Part shown: positions 1 through 11,510 of the stretch, one piece after another | How the letters are laid out: every line of letters begins with the position of its first letter | Numbering within the stretch: position 1 is the stretch's first letter | NCBI GenBank assembly: GCA_029931535.1 | Contig: JAQPZY010001301.1 | Coordinates: forward strand, 868,001 to 932,000 | Source: Margaritifera margaritifera | Taxonomy: Eukaryota; Mollusca; Bivalvia; Unionida; Margaritiferidae | Reading direction: 5' to 3' | Length of the DNA stretch: 64,000 nucleotides | The notes under the pieces: model-generated | The model's database searches: none | Told to the model about the DNA's origin: nothing | The model's input: only the letters and a program-made list of their open reading frames with translations | Translations under genes and position numbers: made by a program

Positions 1-470
1 ACGTAATGTTCAAGTTTTTCAAGGCGATTATTACAAGGTAAAAGACGTAAAACAGATCGTACAAACGTGAATTTTTTCTTATTTCTTTTTTTTTTCTTTA
101 TCTTCTGTTGTATATGTAGTACCACAGTTATCGCCTGCCTAACTGTTAGCAATTGTAATAAGGCGTTATTAATAATGCATGCATTTTAAAAAGTAGAAGA
201 GAAAACAATAATCGCAAAAACGAGTAGAAGATTAAGAATGAGGAGGAGTAGAAAGAGAAAGAAGAGTAAACCTCGTATTGAAAATTTACCTGTACAACAC
301 TACCTTTACAACACTACCTTTGGGCCTAATTTGTCCTCTTTAGAAAGACTTCACATGTAACCTGACCTTTTTTTTGACCCATTAGTCCAGAACAAAAAGC
401 CCTTTGTATTTGTGAGGCAGAATGTAGAAAAACAAAGATCATATCAAACTACACCTTCTCAATGAAAACT
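1..470. other. No feature seen
   Basis: AT-rich, with a purine-rich stretch at 190-270 and a duplicated CAACACTACCTTT (296-318). No gene, RNA or known repeat recognised. Confidence 0.5.
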
Positions 471-559
471 ATTAAAGGAGAGATAAAGATGAGTCCCATT
501 GCCAAAAATTATCCGCAATTGCAAGCTTAAATCTAATCACAACATTGGAAAGAGCTTGC

Positions 560-680
560 ACATGAATATGCTGAGTTGCTTTTGTTTTCTTTCCACTCGG
601 TATTACGTTTAAAATTCGGTTATGTTTTGGAGAATTGTACTCTTGGGCAAATATGTGTCTTCCATATAGGTATGTAACAG
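560..680 (-). pseudogene. Possible LINE reverse-transcriptase remnant
   Basis: The minus strand encodes YNSPKHNRILN followed by GKKTK. The LINE at 12.3-13.0 kb has MNSPKHNRIVIN followed by KKTKTE at the position of the conserved 'LNxxKT' RT motif. Eight identical residues in the same order suggest two copies of one LINE family. Only ~40 codons can be related; the rest of the 116-codon frame around it (472-819) is not recognisable. Confidence 0.35.
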
Positions 681-925
681 ATCTACAGTCTTTTAGGCCT
701 GATCCATTGTTACGAAAAATTCTGGCTAACAATTGTAACTTTGGCTCAAAACATGAAAAACTATTCCATGTAACAGACTTAAAAAAGTTTGAATTGCTGC
801 TCTTGATCTTGCCTGCCAAAACCTACGCAAAATGTAGAAAATCAGTTGTGTTTTCTTTTTTCCCCTAAAGAATCTATAAAAGAAGACAACAAAGCTTCAT
901 TTAGTTTCCACTTCGAAATGAAAAC

Positions 926-977
926 TAATGAAGTCCTGTATGCCATGGTCTTAATGAAGTCCTGTATGCCATGGTCT
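926..977. repeat. Perfect 26-bp tandem duplication
   Basis: Two adjacent identical copies (926-951, 952-977) of TAATGAAGTCCTGTATGCCA plus ATGGTCT minus overlap. Looks like a recent slippage or replication duplication. No function is seen. Confidence 0.9.
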
Positions 978-979
978 TC

Positions 980-2615
980 GTCATTTTTTAATACAATGAA
1001 AAAGTGTCAATATATACGATTTGGTTTTTCAGAAAAAAGTAACTATCCTGCACATCTTTACTCCTCAGGAATCCCAGAGCTCATAATAAATATAGATGAT
1101 AATTTTGTGGGGATGGGTTTTGGCATCGATTTTATTTCATGAGTCATGTATGTCCTTTTCCAAAGTAAGCAAAACGTTTCCAACACTTTCACACGATTAA
1201 AAAAATTCTTGGTGAAACACATATCGTATCACTTCCCTTTTTTGATCGACTTTACCGGTACTTTCGAGTTTCATGGCTAAGACCCTGCGGTTAAGGACCT
1301 ATCCAGGGGGCCAATATTAAATGCCGAGGTCAATAAGAATTTATACGGGTGCCAGTATATGGTGGGATATCGATAGTTAGTAAGTTAAGATTCGGAGGAA
1401 GCACCATATTCCGTACTTTATGCCTTATGATCAAATCTAGTATTCTTACATAGAATGGCGTGCGCGGCTTTGCTGGACGAGGTTTATCAATGTGGCCGTA
1501 TCCATTTGTCAATATCGACTTTCACACGGAATTGATGCCAAAATGTATTGATATACTTATCATTTTCCTCCTCCGCAGCAGTAACAATGAGTCTCATTCC
1601 GTATCGTGTGTGTATTGAATGAAAACATGCAATCCTCTTATGTTATCCAATCCCACAGAAGAGATAAATCTTCTGGTTATAGAAAAAGACGTGTTCTCTT
1701 GCCCTAATAGAGCTTATTTATTTAGACCGATATAAATATAAATGCGTGCAAATGCGATTTTTCAACTCAACTCCACAGTAACAAGTGTGTATTCTTAGTT
1801 GCGTAAAAATCAAAACATGATTAAGAATCTGAGTAATTTCACATCATTACCTGCTAAGCATCCGGTAGCTGCTTTATTTCTCAGAAATGACAGCTATTAT
1901 ACTGAACGTTTCGCTCAAGTAGTTAGTCCTTAATAGATCTTGGAAGTTTGCTCTTTCGGCGAGTCCTCATCCGTTTTGTATCAGCTAATCAAGAGCGCGC
2001 GCCGCCACTGTAGAGGATTAAGAAAATAAAAGCCAACGTACCAGATCAGAAAGTCGCCAAATCACTCGGGTGTCTTAAATCCCACGATTTACGCATGCTT
2101 CAACAATACCCCGGGATTCGGCAAACGTTGATACCAGAAAAAATACATGTATGATCTCTATATTCATATACCGTTTAAATAGTACAAAATTATGACCCTG
2201 TAGCAAGACCCAAAGGGTCAGAAACAGTGCTGGATTGGCTTAGGACTCAGAATGTCGCAAATGATGCAAAGACTTATAAATCGTTATCGATTGATTATTG
2301 TTTTTTCCTCCAAAACATTTACTGTCCCCCTCCACTACCACCTCTCACACACGCACACAACAAAAAATATATCCCTTGCCGCATGTGTATAAAAATAGTA
2401 TTTACCGAAGAATTGCGTAAGATATATTAAGGCAGCTGGTTGCTTAAAATTCCATAAAAAGAAACCGCAATAGCTCTGCGACGAATCTTGTACTTGGGGA
2501 AGTATTTTAAAATGAATAAAGATTCGAGATATGTTTGCTTGTACAATTTATTTTTCCCCTTTTCGCATTACCATGAGCAGTATATTGATTTTTATTCTTC
2601 AGTTTGCTTAATTAT
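980..2615. other. No feature seen
   Basis: Mixed AT-rich DNA upstream of exon 1. It could hold a 5' UTR exon or promoter, but nothing can be placed. Confidence 0.5.
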
Positions 2616-2617
2616 CA

Positions 2618-2860
2618 ATGCATGGATTGGTTTGGTGTTTGTGAGTTTAACGCCATTTTTCAGCACATGATAGGATGGGGGCCAGCATGTTTGGGGGAGG
2701 AAGAACCCGGGAAGAACCACCGACCCACGGAAGCTACTGGCAAGCTTTCTCACATACCAACGTTGGCCGAGCATATATTCAAATACACACGGACAGAGGT
2801 GAGATGTCAGTGATCTCTGAAGACGAGCGCCTGAGACCACTAGGCCACGCGGGGCCCCTT
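2618..2860 (-). repeat. tRNA-derived SINE, diverged copy
   Basis: Aligns along its whole length with the copy at 6768-7026: shared GTTTAACGCCATTTTTCAGC, GAACCCGGGAAGAACCACCG, GCTACTGGCAAGCTTTCTCA and the GGCGAGCGCCT-like head. On the minus strand the head is tRNA-Leu-like (GTGGCCTAGTGGTCTCAGGCG), which supplies the pol III A box. The B box is decayed (TATTCAAATACAC on plus). The 3' tail carries the GGCGTTAAAC-type motif. Confidence 0.8.
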
Positions 2861-2864
2861 CAAT

Positions 2865-4550
2865 GCATGGAAGGACGGAACTGTTTTCTGTAATACACAC
2901 AAACAAGAGATTATTTGATAACACATGCATATTATCTCTTATTGCCCGATAATAAAAGAAGAACTATAGAAATGAAACATTGCCGATATTCTAAAAATCA
3001 CATTCAAGCACATCACTTGAAAGAGCTTGTGGACTATTTCAGTAGTCGATCTATTTCCATTTTCGCCTATCATTGTATTCCTAATCTTCTCGTGTTTCTA
3101 ATAAAGTGGTGAAGTGTGAAAGTAATATCGAGCTTGTGTTCATATTACACTAGAAAAGATATAAAGCAAGCCGCTATATTCAATGCCATAGATGTATTTA
3201 TTGCGTTTAAAACGTAACTCCAGACCAATGTGTATGGCCACAATTCTGGTCCATGACTTCAAAAGTATTCAGTATGTATATATGTAACAACATGAAGTAC
3301 AAGATAACATATAACAGTAAAAGTGTTAAAATTCTGTAAAAAGTATAAAAAACAAAAGATAAAGGCAACACGAGCAAATCCTTAAAACATATGGTCAAAA
3401 TTGGCTATACAAACCGCATTCCGTACAAGAGTCCAAGATTTTCCAAGGTGATACATCATCATGCAATTTTCTTCATCGAATTCACCCGCACAAGTATGCA
3501 GTGTAGTAGTAGTAGTTGTTGTATGAGTATTAGTAGTAGCGAGATTAAATGTGTGTAAAACATGCCAACAATAGATTATAGTATCACTTACAACACTAAT
3601 GTAAAACTGGCCAGTGTTAGTGTTTCAAGGTCATTCCCACTAATCAATCTATGTATAGATAGGTAGATTGCCAAACAAGTGACAGGTGAGAAAGTTATGT
3701 TACTAGATTTTTGAAGAGACATACACTGAAAAAATAACGGATCATGAATGAAGTGTTACTTGAGTTTGGTTGAGCTTGTTGCATGGAGATTTTTTTAAGC
3801 AGGTAATCTTAACACGATTTTTTAAAAACAATTTGTCAACTTTTGTATCATTTTAATCATTAAATCTTCTGTTTCAGATACACAAAAGTTAACAGGAATA
3901 TATCTGATCGTAGTCAAGACTCGGATATGTAAATCTTTTGTGACTATTTCGCAAGGGTGTGTGGGTCGACTGGAGGGGAAATTAGGACTTACTGCTGCTT
4001 AAAACTATAAGCAGAAAATTTGTATGGACTTTTATACATTGCAATATGGGTTGTGTGTCGTTTTCGTAGCTTGTTTGTAAATAGTCCAATACTTGTGTTG
4101 ACGCAAACAACCAGCTTGTTTTTAATCTTTTGATTTGAACATCAGACAAGTTGTATTAATTGATATATTGTACAAAATTGATAACCATTTACAAGTCACA
4201 GTTTTATCTTGCGGCAGAAGGTTATAAATATGTCCTAACCATATCAGAAGAAATTAAAGGATTAAAGTTAATTGCCTCAACATCAGTTGCAACAAAAATA
4301 CACATTTCTAACTAGTTTCTCTACATTTCGCCGCAATACACGATACAAGTACTCGTTGTATTTATTGTTGAATTTTTCATCATGTTTATGACGTAAACGT
4401 TCTACCTCAGCTATGCAGAAAACGGAAATGTGTCGCTTAAAAGTATGTATGGATGAATGGATAGATCTATTTCTTGAGTTACAGAAACTTTGTCCAAGTG
4501 TTCCATTACGATCATTAAAAGCTTTTGATCGAGTTTTCAATTTATTTTAG
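2865..4550. other. No feature seen, upstream flank of exon 1
   Basis: AT-rich. An acceptor-like TTTCAATTTATTTTAG ends at 4550. The 85-codon minus frame at 4283-4540 is basic and not recognisable as protein. Confidence 0.5.
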
Positions 4551-4572
4551 TCTACCCTTGACCGCATGAAGT

Positions 4573-4627
4573 ATGAGCCTATTCTGGATTTTCGCCTTAC
4601 CGTTGCTGGCCATACAGCTGGGTCTCG
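4573..4627 (+). CDS. Exon 1: signal peptide of the CUB-domain protein
   Basis: The ATG at 4573 opens a frame reading MSLFWIFALPLLAIQLGL, a typical cleavable signal peptide: short N-region and a hydrophobic core. It runs straight into a GTAAGA donor at 4628 and leaves phase 1, which is what the next CUB exon needs. Cleavage is likely near the junction with exon 2. An ATG 7 bases upstream (4566) is in another frame, would leave phase 2 and gives no signal peptide, so 4573 was chosen. An acceptor-like stretch ending TTTTAG at 4550 suggests the 5' UTR may begin in an exon further upstream. Signal peptides are easy to match by chance. The phase agreement and the next exon beginning just before the first CUB cysteine raise confidence. 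Confidence 0.6.
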
Positions 4628-4721
4628 GTAAGAATCTTTCTAATATGGTAGAATTACAATTTTTAGTGACGGATCAAAAATAGGGATTATCCGGAGTGCT
4701 TAACGACAATAACACCAAAAA

Positions 4722-4722
4722 A

Positions 4723-4759
<37 letters not shown>

Positions 4760-4778
4760 TGTCTTCTTCTTCTTCTTC
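4722..4778. repeat. (ATT)n followed by (CTT)n microsatellites
   Basis: ATT repeats at 4722-4759, then CTT repeats at 4762-4778, about 95 bases after the exon 1 donor. Confidence 0.95.
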
Positions 4779-5155
4779 AAAATGTAATGGTGATGGTGTC
4801 GACGAAAATGATTCAGTGATAATGATAATAATCTTCATAGTCATCATGGAATAATACCAAGTTGCAATGAAATATACTTTGTAATTTATATTGTCATCGA
4901 AATTATGGATTAGTTTCCGAGTGAACCAAGAGCAAAATGAACAATTAGGTTCTGAATGGACCAATAGCAAATATTAATGATTTGGTTCTGACTGGACCAA
5001 GATCAAAATTAACAAGTGCCATTTTTAAGTAAACTTTCTTTTACACGAGGCAATGAATAAGTTGCAAGATGCGTAAAGGATGACGAAGGAGAATCTGTGT
5101 ATATCTTATTCTGATTTATATTCAAAACAGAAACATGATACGAACATATATTTGC

Positions 5156-5156
<1 letters not shown>

Positions 5157-5198
<42 letters not shown>
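5157..5198. repeat. (AC)n microsatellite
   Basis: About 21 AC units. The 'CVCVCV' open frames seen here are artefacts of the repeat. Confidence 0.95.
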
Positions 5199-5199
<1 letters not shown>

Positions 5200-6765
5200 A
5201 AATCAAACCAAAACAATAATAATATATTTTTTACAAAGATGTAAGTAACATACTCAGCAATTTTTCGCCACTGTTGCAGATAGAATGAAAACAAAATAAA
5301 ATTCTCAACCAAACAGTATGTGCCTTACAGTATCCTGACATATTTTTTACATACCAGGAAGAGTCTATCTGACGGAACAGTTGGTTTTCTTTTATTCGGC
5401 ACTAAATATTGTTGTATAATATTTTCAAATAGTAGCGAACCTTATGCGTAAGGCGGTAGATCAAATTAATGCCGGATTTGGTCAAGCTGAGATCAACGAC
5501 TCTTCCCCTTTATGAGTAATGAATGCTAGGGTTGACCTGGGTTCTGCCATAACATATTATATTTACTGTACGTCCTTTCCAAATTCATAGTTTGAATATT
5601 CATTAGAAAACAGCTACGAAGAATCGCGTGACATGTGAAGGGGGCAATATTTTTCCACAGCGAATAAATATTGAAATTAGACAGCATTTTAAATATAAAA
5701 AGTCACCCTTGTAACTAAACTGCATTTATAAGGTAAGGACTTACCTTATAGCTAATTATTGCACATATATACGTATATTTATGTTGAGGAAAAAGGTACA
5801 TTTTTCATCATTTATGAAAAAAAAAGTTTACAAATTAAAACCTAGCTGGAAGTATTAAGCTGTCAGAGAACTGAAAGTATTGAACAGCTTTCGTTACTCT
5901 TTAGTGTGCTAAAGAAATGTAACAAATTGTATTTATGTAGTACATATCTCTCCTTGAAATTATTTATTTGTCATCACAGCTGAATTCAGTACAATCATGA
6001 ACTGCACATCACAATTCACAATTCTTTCAATCATTATCTAAGAATTGAACTTCATATCTTGCAGTCACGAAGCTTGGAAAATAGGTTACACATTGCATGA
6101 ACGACATCGGTTTTCAAACTTCATGACTTCATAAATCCTGCAAAAAGTGAAGATCGATTTTTATAACTTCAGAAATTTAAAACAAATAACAAGTAATCTC
6201 AAGAAATCAATACGAGAACTATATTATAACCATTGATAATAAACTTTCATCAAAGCGCATCGATATATACTTATAGTTTTCTGCGTGATATATTGCGATT
6301 TTAACCAATATAAATGCATTGTTGCAAAGAATAGGTACAAATTTGTAATTATATTATCTTATCTTAAATTTAAGTTACAGACAGTATTATACTATCGAAC
6401 TACGCCACTTAAAAAATTAAAAACAAAATGCAACAAATTTTAACTAATGCTAACTTTGTTAGTTAAATCAGACGGAAGAAAAATGCTTCCCTACAAGTTC
6501 CTATTATTTTTCAAGTGCCGTTAACAATAAACGTTCGTACTTTGATGCCCCTATTTTACGTTACACTTAAGGAATTAAAGACCGAAATTGTTTTGCGAAA
6601 CAAGACCGTTTGACCTGTGCTCTCCCTAATCATTTGCATATTACAATCCTTACACATAGGGGGTTTTATTGTGAGAGCATTCATACATTACATACAGCAA
6701 CAACTTTGCTGATCTGCCTCAAAGATTAGCTGTAATTTGAAGAAGAAAAAAAAATGCAAAAATTA
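5200..6765. other. Intron, no feature seen
   Basis: AT-rich intronic DNA between the (AC)n tract and the SINE. No coding or repeat signal recognised. Confidence 0.5.
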
Positions 6766-6767
6766 TA

Positions 6768-7026
6768 GTATGGCTTGGTTTGGTTTTATGGGTTTAACGC
6801 CATTTTTTAGCACACGATAGGCTATACATGGCGGCCAGTATATCTGGTGGAGAAAGAACCCGGGAAAATCCCGGGAAGAACCACCGACACACGGGAAGCT
6901 ACTGGCAAGCTTTCTCACATAAACACATTGGTCGAGCCCAAGATTCGAACCCACGCGGACAAAGGTGAGATGGCAGTGATCGGTAAAGGCGAGCGCCTTA
7001 GACCCCTCGGCCACCCAGAGACCCGG
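6768..7026 (-). repeat. tRNA-derived SINE, better preserved copy
   Basis: Minus-strand head TGGCCGAGGGG (A box, complement of 7003-7013) and GGTTCGAATCT (B box, complement of 6941-6951) are near-consensus pol III promoter boxes of a tRNA-Leu-like sequence. The body includes a duplicated CCCGGGA motif (6859-6879). The tail reads GGCGTTAAACCCATAAAACC on minus. SINEs with tRNA-Leu-like heads and GTTAAACCC tails are familiar from bivalves (recalled, not searched). Chance ORFs in it are not genes. Confidence 0.85.
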
Positions 7027-7089
7027 AAAAATTATAGCACATTTAATTTGTACATGTTAAGTACGCAAAAACTATACAGGTCTCAGATT

Positions 7090-7375
7090 CCAGTCAGCGA
7101 ATACTCATGCAAATAGTACAGAGATTATTGAGTAATGACTGTTAAATAGCTCACAATACCACGTGTCTAGGGTGCAATGAAATTACCGATAAAAACTAAT
7201 TGGCTGATATTTGTCTGTTGGTCAATTACAAAAGGACGCCAGGTTACATAAGGACGTCACCAAAAAACTCAAAGAAATTCTTGAAAAAACCCCAACAAAA
7301 AACAAAAAAATTTGTAACAACAGGATGTTATATTTCGGATTTAAATCGGCATATTTCACTTAAAGATATTTAACT
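7090..7375. repeat. Unnamed ~270-bp dispersed repeat, copy A
   Basis: Diverged copy of 7825-8080. Shared landmarks in order: ACTCATGCAAA, GTAATGA, CAATACC-like, ACCGATA, AATTG(G/A)CTGA, T(T/A)GGTCA(A/G)TTACA, GGA(C/T)GTCA, TTTCGGATTTAAAT against TTTCTGATTTAAAT, CATATTTCACT. No coding frame, no tRNA-like boxes and no terminal inverted repeats recognised. Confidence 0.7.
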
Positions 7376-7824
7376 AATTACAACTTGATACTTTCAAAAG
7401 TTAACAATGGCTTCCATATATATCACTTATGTAATTCCCATTACACCTGTGAATTTTACATGTGTGATTCCTTTAGAATGACATCTGACCTCCCATCATA
7501 GTCTATCATATATGTACTCTATACATGTCTTATAGTTAAGTTCAACGGTCATATCTTTTCTGAACATTTGACACATATCTTTCTAAGCCATGCTAGAGAA
7601 TTAATAGACTTTTAAGCAACGGAAATGTACATAGTGTTAAATTTACACTCTTTCGTTCTTATTTCTTCACTCGTCCCCCACCCCCTCTCTCTCTCTGACC
7701 TTCAAAATGTATACATGTATTACATGTACATACTTATGCATTGCAAAAAAAGAAAACCCAGGGCTTCTCACCCCTGGCCCTGGCCTTTGTTGTCGGAGGG
7801 AATACATATTTACAAAAAAATGAT

Positions 7825-8080
7825 TTCCGTCATCGAGGACTCATGCAAACAAGAGATAGAGAGTTTATTGCGTAATGATTGTCAGATGGCTTACTATATC
7901 CTTTGTCAGCGAACCAATTGCAATACCGATAGCAAATAATTGACTGACAATTGTGTATTGGTCAGTTACATATGGATGTCAGTGAGAACTGAAAATAATA
8001 TTTGAAAAGCCATCTGTTTTTAACAATAGTATTTTATAGTTTCTGATTTAAATCCACATATTTCACTAAATAAATATGTG
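7825..8080. repeat. Unnamed ~270-bp dispersed repeat, copy B
   Basis: Same orientation as copy A at 7090-7375, ~735 bases downstream. The homologous segment runs from GGACTCATGCAAACAAG to ATCCACATATTTCACTAAA. The LINE 3' end begins about 100 bases later. Confidence 0.7.
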
Positions 8081-8184
8081 AGGAAGGGAAGACACTGTCA
8101 AATATATATGTAACTTTATTTTTACCTTTATACTTTATTTTTTAAATTTACATGGTTGCGTTGTACAAAAGTTGTCGCATCTTA

Positions 8185-8625
8185 TCTGTTATTTTGTTGT
8201 TAACAATAAAACCTTCACCACTCGATCATCAAATACTAGTGTGTAGAAGCACCTTGAATTGTAATTCATTTCTTCCTTCAACAATTTAAATGTGGAACAC
8301 CTTACCGATAGAAATAATAAGTAACCCATTTATACAAAATTTCAAAATTTTCCTGATTCAGGATAAACATATATATCCTTCGCATTATTACGTTGGTGAT
8401 CGGGTAGTTCAAATCCAGCATACACGATTAAGAACCAAATGTAGTAGTTTAAATAAGTATTTATTCTTCAATCATGTTTCCAACAACAGTTACTGTAAAT
8501 ACTGACTTATCGAAACAGCCGAACACAGTCTATTAGAAAATCAAAAATATACAACTCTAAGACGCCATGTTCATTTCACATTACCTTAAAAGACATTATT
8601 ATTCGGAAATTGCTTATCCTCTGAT
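8185..8625 (+). pseudogene. LINE ORF2, 3' terminal fragment
   Basis: The plus-strand frame at 8290-8505 reads MWNTLPIEIISN, later YYVGDRVVQIQHTRLRTKCS and SLNKYLFFNHVSNN, ending at a premature stop. These are the conserved C-terminal landmarks of many LINE reverse transcriptases ('WN-LP-I', 'F-x-L', 'G-R-x-x-Q-I-H-x-RLR-x-x-CSSLN-x-x-L', then a CCHC-like segment). After a frameshift the next frame gives ETAEHSLLENQKYTTLRR, the usual 'E-x-x-x-HFLL-C-x-x-Y-x-x-x-R' end. Just upstream, SFLPSTI-type residues in a second frame continue the match. RT core and endonuclease are missing: a 5'-truncated copy. A long (TA)n follows at 8640. Confidence 0.75.
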
Positions 8626-8635
8626 GAAATTAATA

Positions 8636-8639
<4 letters not shown>

Positions 8640-8703
<64 letters not shown>

Positions 8704-8721
8704 TATATATATATATATATA
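8640..8721. repeat. (TA)n microsatellite
   Basis: About 80 bases of alternating TA with one G interruption near 8701. It directly follows the LINE 3' fragment and may have grown from its tail. Confidence 0.95.
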
Positions 8722-8869
8722 TTCAATCTTCTCTCACTGTGATATCATCTCTGCAATAATTGCAAATACTATAATTGATCATGTATATATGTGTGATTTT
8801 ATATCACCTATCTACTTGAAGTCAGTAGACAAATATTGATTGTTGGAATTTCTTTGTAATAAAGGAGAC

Positions 8870-10600
8870 AATGTTTAAAAAGAGCATCCAGATTCTTTTG
8901 AATCTCAAGACGCTGCATTGTTTTGAGTATATTTGAAGATGTTTTCTTGAATAAATATTGTTTCAACTAAAACATACCCAGAATGAACAGCAAAGAGAAT
9001 AAAACTACGTCGACAACAAAGGGTTGAATGGTGACTAAAACAATAATACAACAACATGAGCATAATTCAAACACCTGCCAAATTCAATCACTTGCACAGC
9101 ATAAAATGGAGGCACCATCAACACCAAGTCAAGCGGTTCTGAAAGCACATCTGTATGATGTTTTACTGAAACCAATGTCCATTAGAGTTGAAAAGAATGA
9201 CCAAAGATTTTTTCGCGAATATTAGAATTGAAAATTGATGTTCGAATATTCGTTTGTTTACCTAGTCAGTAGGCGACACCTAAAACTAGACTCAGCAGCG
9301 GATACCATAGAAACTCCTTTCTGTTAGTAAAAAAATGGAAAATAATTGATAAAACCCGCTACAATTCTCCCAATCAACACAGTTATGACCCCCGTGCACA
9401 GTTCAAATTCTGGCTCCTCACTGATTCCGTGGTAATTTTCTGATACCGTCGAAGCGTTCATCCAAACCTTACATCAATATAAAGAAGATATTCCCAACGT
9501 TTTCTAATGTACGATTTAATGTACTTTCCTGATCTTGTAATAGTCAGTTTTATGCGAAGGGTGTCCGTTGATCGTGTCTTCTTTATTTGGATCCAGTTGT
9601 TATGATATATGCTTCTGGTATGTTACGCAATGGGTATGCTACTTTAAGTTCTTATTGTGGTTATTGTTTACCCTGTAATGGAATAGATTAGTATCAACCA
9701 TTACAATCAATCAGAAATGAAAATGACATATTCATTGTGTGACATAATTAAAACAAAATAAAATAAAAAACAGCAAAAAAACAACAAAACAAACCAAAAC
9801 ATGCAATAGAACAGCAGTCATATCAAAGTCAACAAATTCTTTCAGGAAAGTAACTTTAATGGGAATTTGAGGACTTTTAGATTATACTTAAATAATGTTA
9901 TTCAGTCTATTGCATTTTTACTCGTTAAGTTTAATAAATAATTGTCACAGGCGCCATTAATTGTTTGCATGAATTGTTTTCAGTTTTTCGCAGTCGTGTC
10001 AAGTTACGTCTAAAGTTCATTTGTGCGATTTTCATTGTGAAGAAAAATAATTTCTGTCGAAGTTATGTTTTAGACAGTCCCCGCACTTAACTGAATAAGT
10101 AATGGAGAGTTACTGTCCCTTTCGACCTAATCCGTTGTCAGCACTAAACGAACATTTTGGTCATACTGAGTTTGAAGACAAACAGCGAAAATAGTACCTG
10201 CGTTCATTTGATTATTAATCTGAATCCAAAGTAAATTTATTCAAGACCCTAAATTGGCATTTGGTGACAATTATTAGACTGATGAAAAATGGATTTAATG
10301 CAGCAAATACAAGAGGGGTGTTGGATGTTCAGGAGAACACTTATTAGATTACATGTGAAACAGTTGAGTGTCGGACACACATTTATTGATCCAAAATCTT
10401 AAATGTGAAGAGTGAAATTGAATATGAAAAGCCTTTTGTGAAATATCTGAATGAACCGTCAGCTGAAACGGCAGAAGACGAAACATTGTCTAGATTTGGG
10501 TTGATGGGTGGGTTTTCAAAAAATGAAGTAACCATGTCGTTAACCACGAACCAAGTGAAAATGATAAAGTTGATGTAAAATAAGGCGTTTTGACTTTTTT
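8870..10600. other. Intron, no feature seen
   Basis: AT-rich, with an A-rich low-complexity stretch at 9748-9800. No recognisable gene or repeat. Confidence 0.5.
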
Positions 10601-10605
10601 TTACC

Positions 10606-10661
10606 CCCCCCCCCCCCTACAGTTTTGTCCCCAGCCCCCTCCCTTCCCCAGGGGTCTGGGG
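10606..10661. other. Poly-C run and CCCCAG/CTGGGG hairpin
   Basis: Fourteen C (10606-10619), then a perfect 6-bp stem with a 4-base loop at 10646-10661 in a C/G-rich stretch. Sits at one end of the unknown GC-rich block and may mark its terminus. Confidence 0.6.
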
Positions 10662-11249
10662 CCCTAAATCTCTTCTTTAACACATTTTATGTCTTTGTAG
10701 TGTAGACATGATAAGAATGTCAGCTTTGGATCATGTAGCTCAGTGTCTTCAGGCAAAATCTGTTGTTTCTCGCGAACGAAGTATCTGCTAAAAGCGCCAC
10801 TACCAGAAAGTTGGTATACTGAAAACTATCAGCCAGGGGCGAACGAACAGGCTCAGTGGCGCTGCGTTGCCCTCCTTCCAGCTCTCCATGCGCATACAGG
10901 TGCCGCACAGTTGGCGAGATTTTAGTGGCTTCTGTCAGCTTTTTGATAGCTTTCACAACCTTCCAGTATCCATCGTTATGTTGTAAATTGCTGCGAGCTT
11001 AATGTGCATCATGTTTTCGCAGCTGTTTCTGGGGTTTGTCGTTCCTACAGCTATTGGGATACAAACGAGCCGCTCCAATTTGTAAGCCTTCACCCGCTGT
11101 TATAATTATTGTACAATTTGTAAGCCACGTATCCCCACGACGGCGAGGCCCCAGACAATATAATCTAGAATTTTTGCTGCTAGAGTGAGGGCCCCAAAGC
11201 TTGGGCTTGCTATCGAGCCTACTTGCGCTATCGTCGTCAGGCATTTCCT

Positions 11250-11510
11250 CTAGTCACCAGTTCGTACGCATGCAGATTCTTTGACGTCTTGGTAAGCCCG
11301 TTCAGCCAGTTGTTCTTCTTCTTTATCTTTTATTGAGATAATCGAGGTAATCGAGACACTCGTTGCGCTTGAGTTCTTCAAAAGCCTTGTCGTGGCGAAT
11401 GCGTTCGTTGTCGTCCCCTTTTTATTTTTCCGAGAGAGGAGAAAGTTTGAGCCAGAGAATGCAAGGGCGTTGATAATTGCACCGCCGACCGTGAGAGCAA
11501 CAGAGGCCAT
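11250..11510 (-). pseudogene. Unknown ORF of the GC-rich block, frameshifted
   Basis: Starts MASVALTVGGAIINALAFSG, a small-residue-rich hydrophobic N-terminus that could be a membrane segment. After about residue 28 the open frame turns low-complexity, while the adjacent frame becomes charged and coiled-coil-like (around 11330-11400, with RHDKAFEELKR and LDYLNKR). That is the pattern expected from a single-base shift in a once longer protein. It overlaps the end of 11378-11701, as in compact multi-gene elements. The charged part resembles uncharacterised invertebrate repeat proteins from memory only. Confidence 0.45.

Noticed and set aside
4283..4540. 85-codon minus-strand frame, basic
   Set aside because: No family motifs, no splice context; length is within chance expectation for 64 kb of AT-rich DNA.
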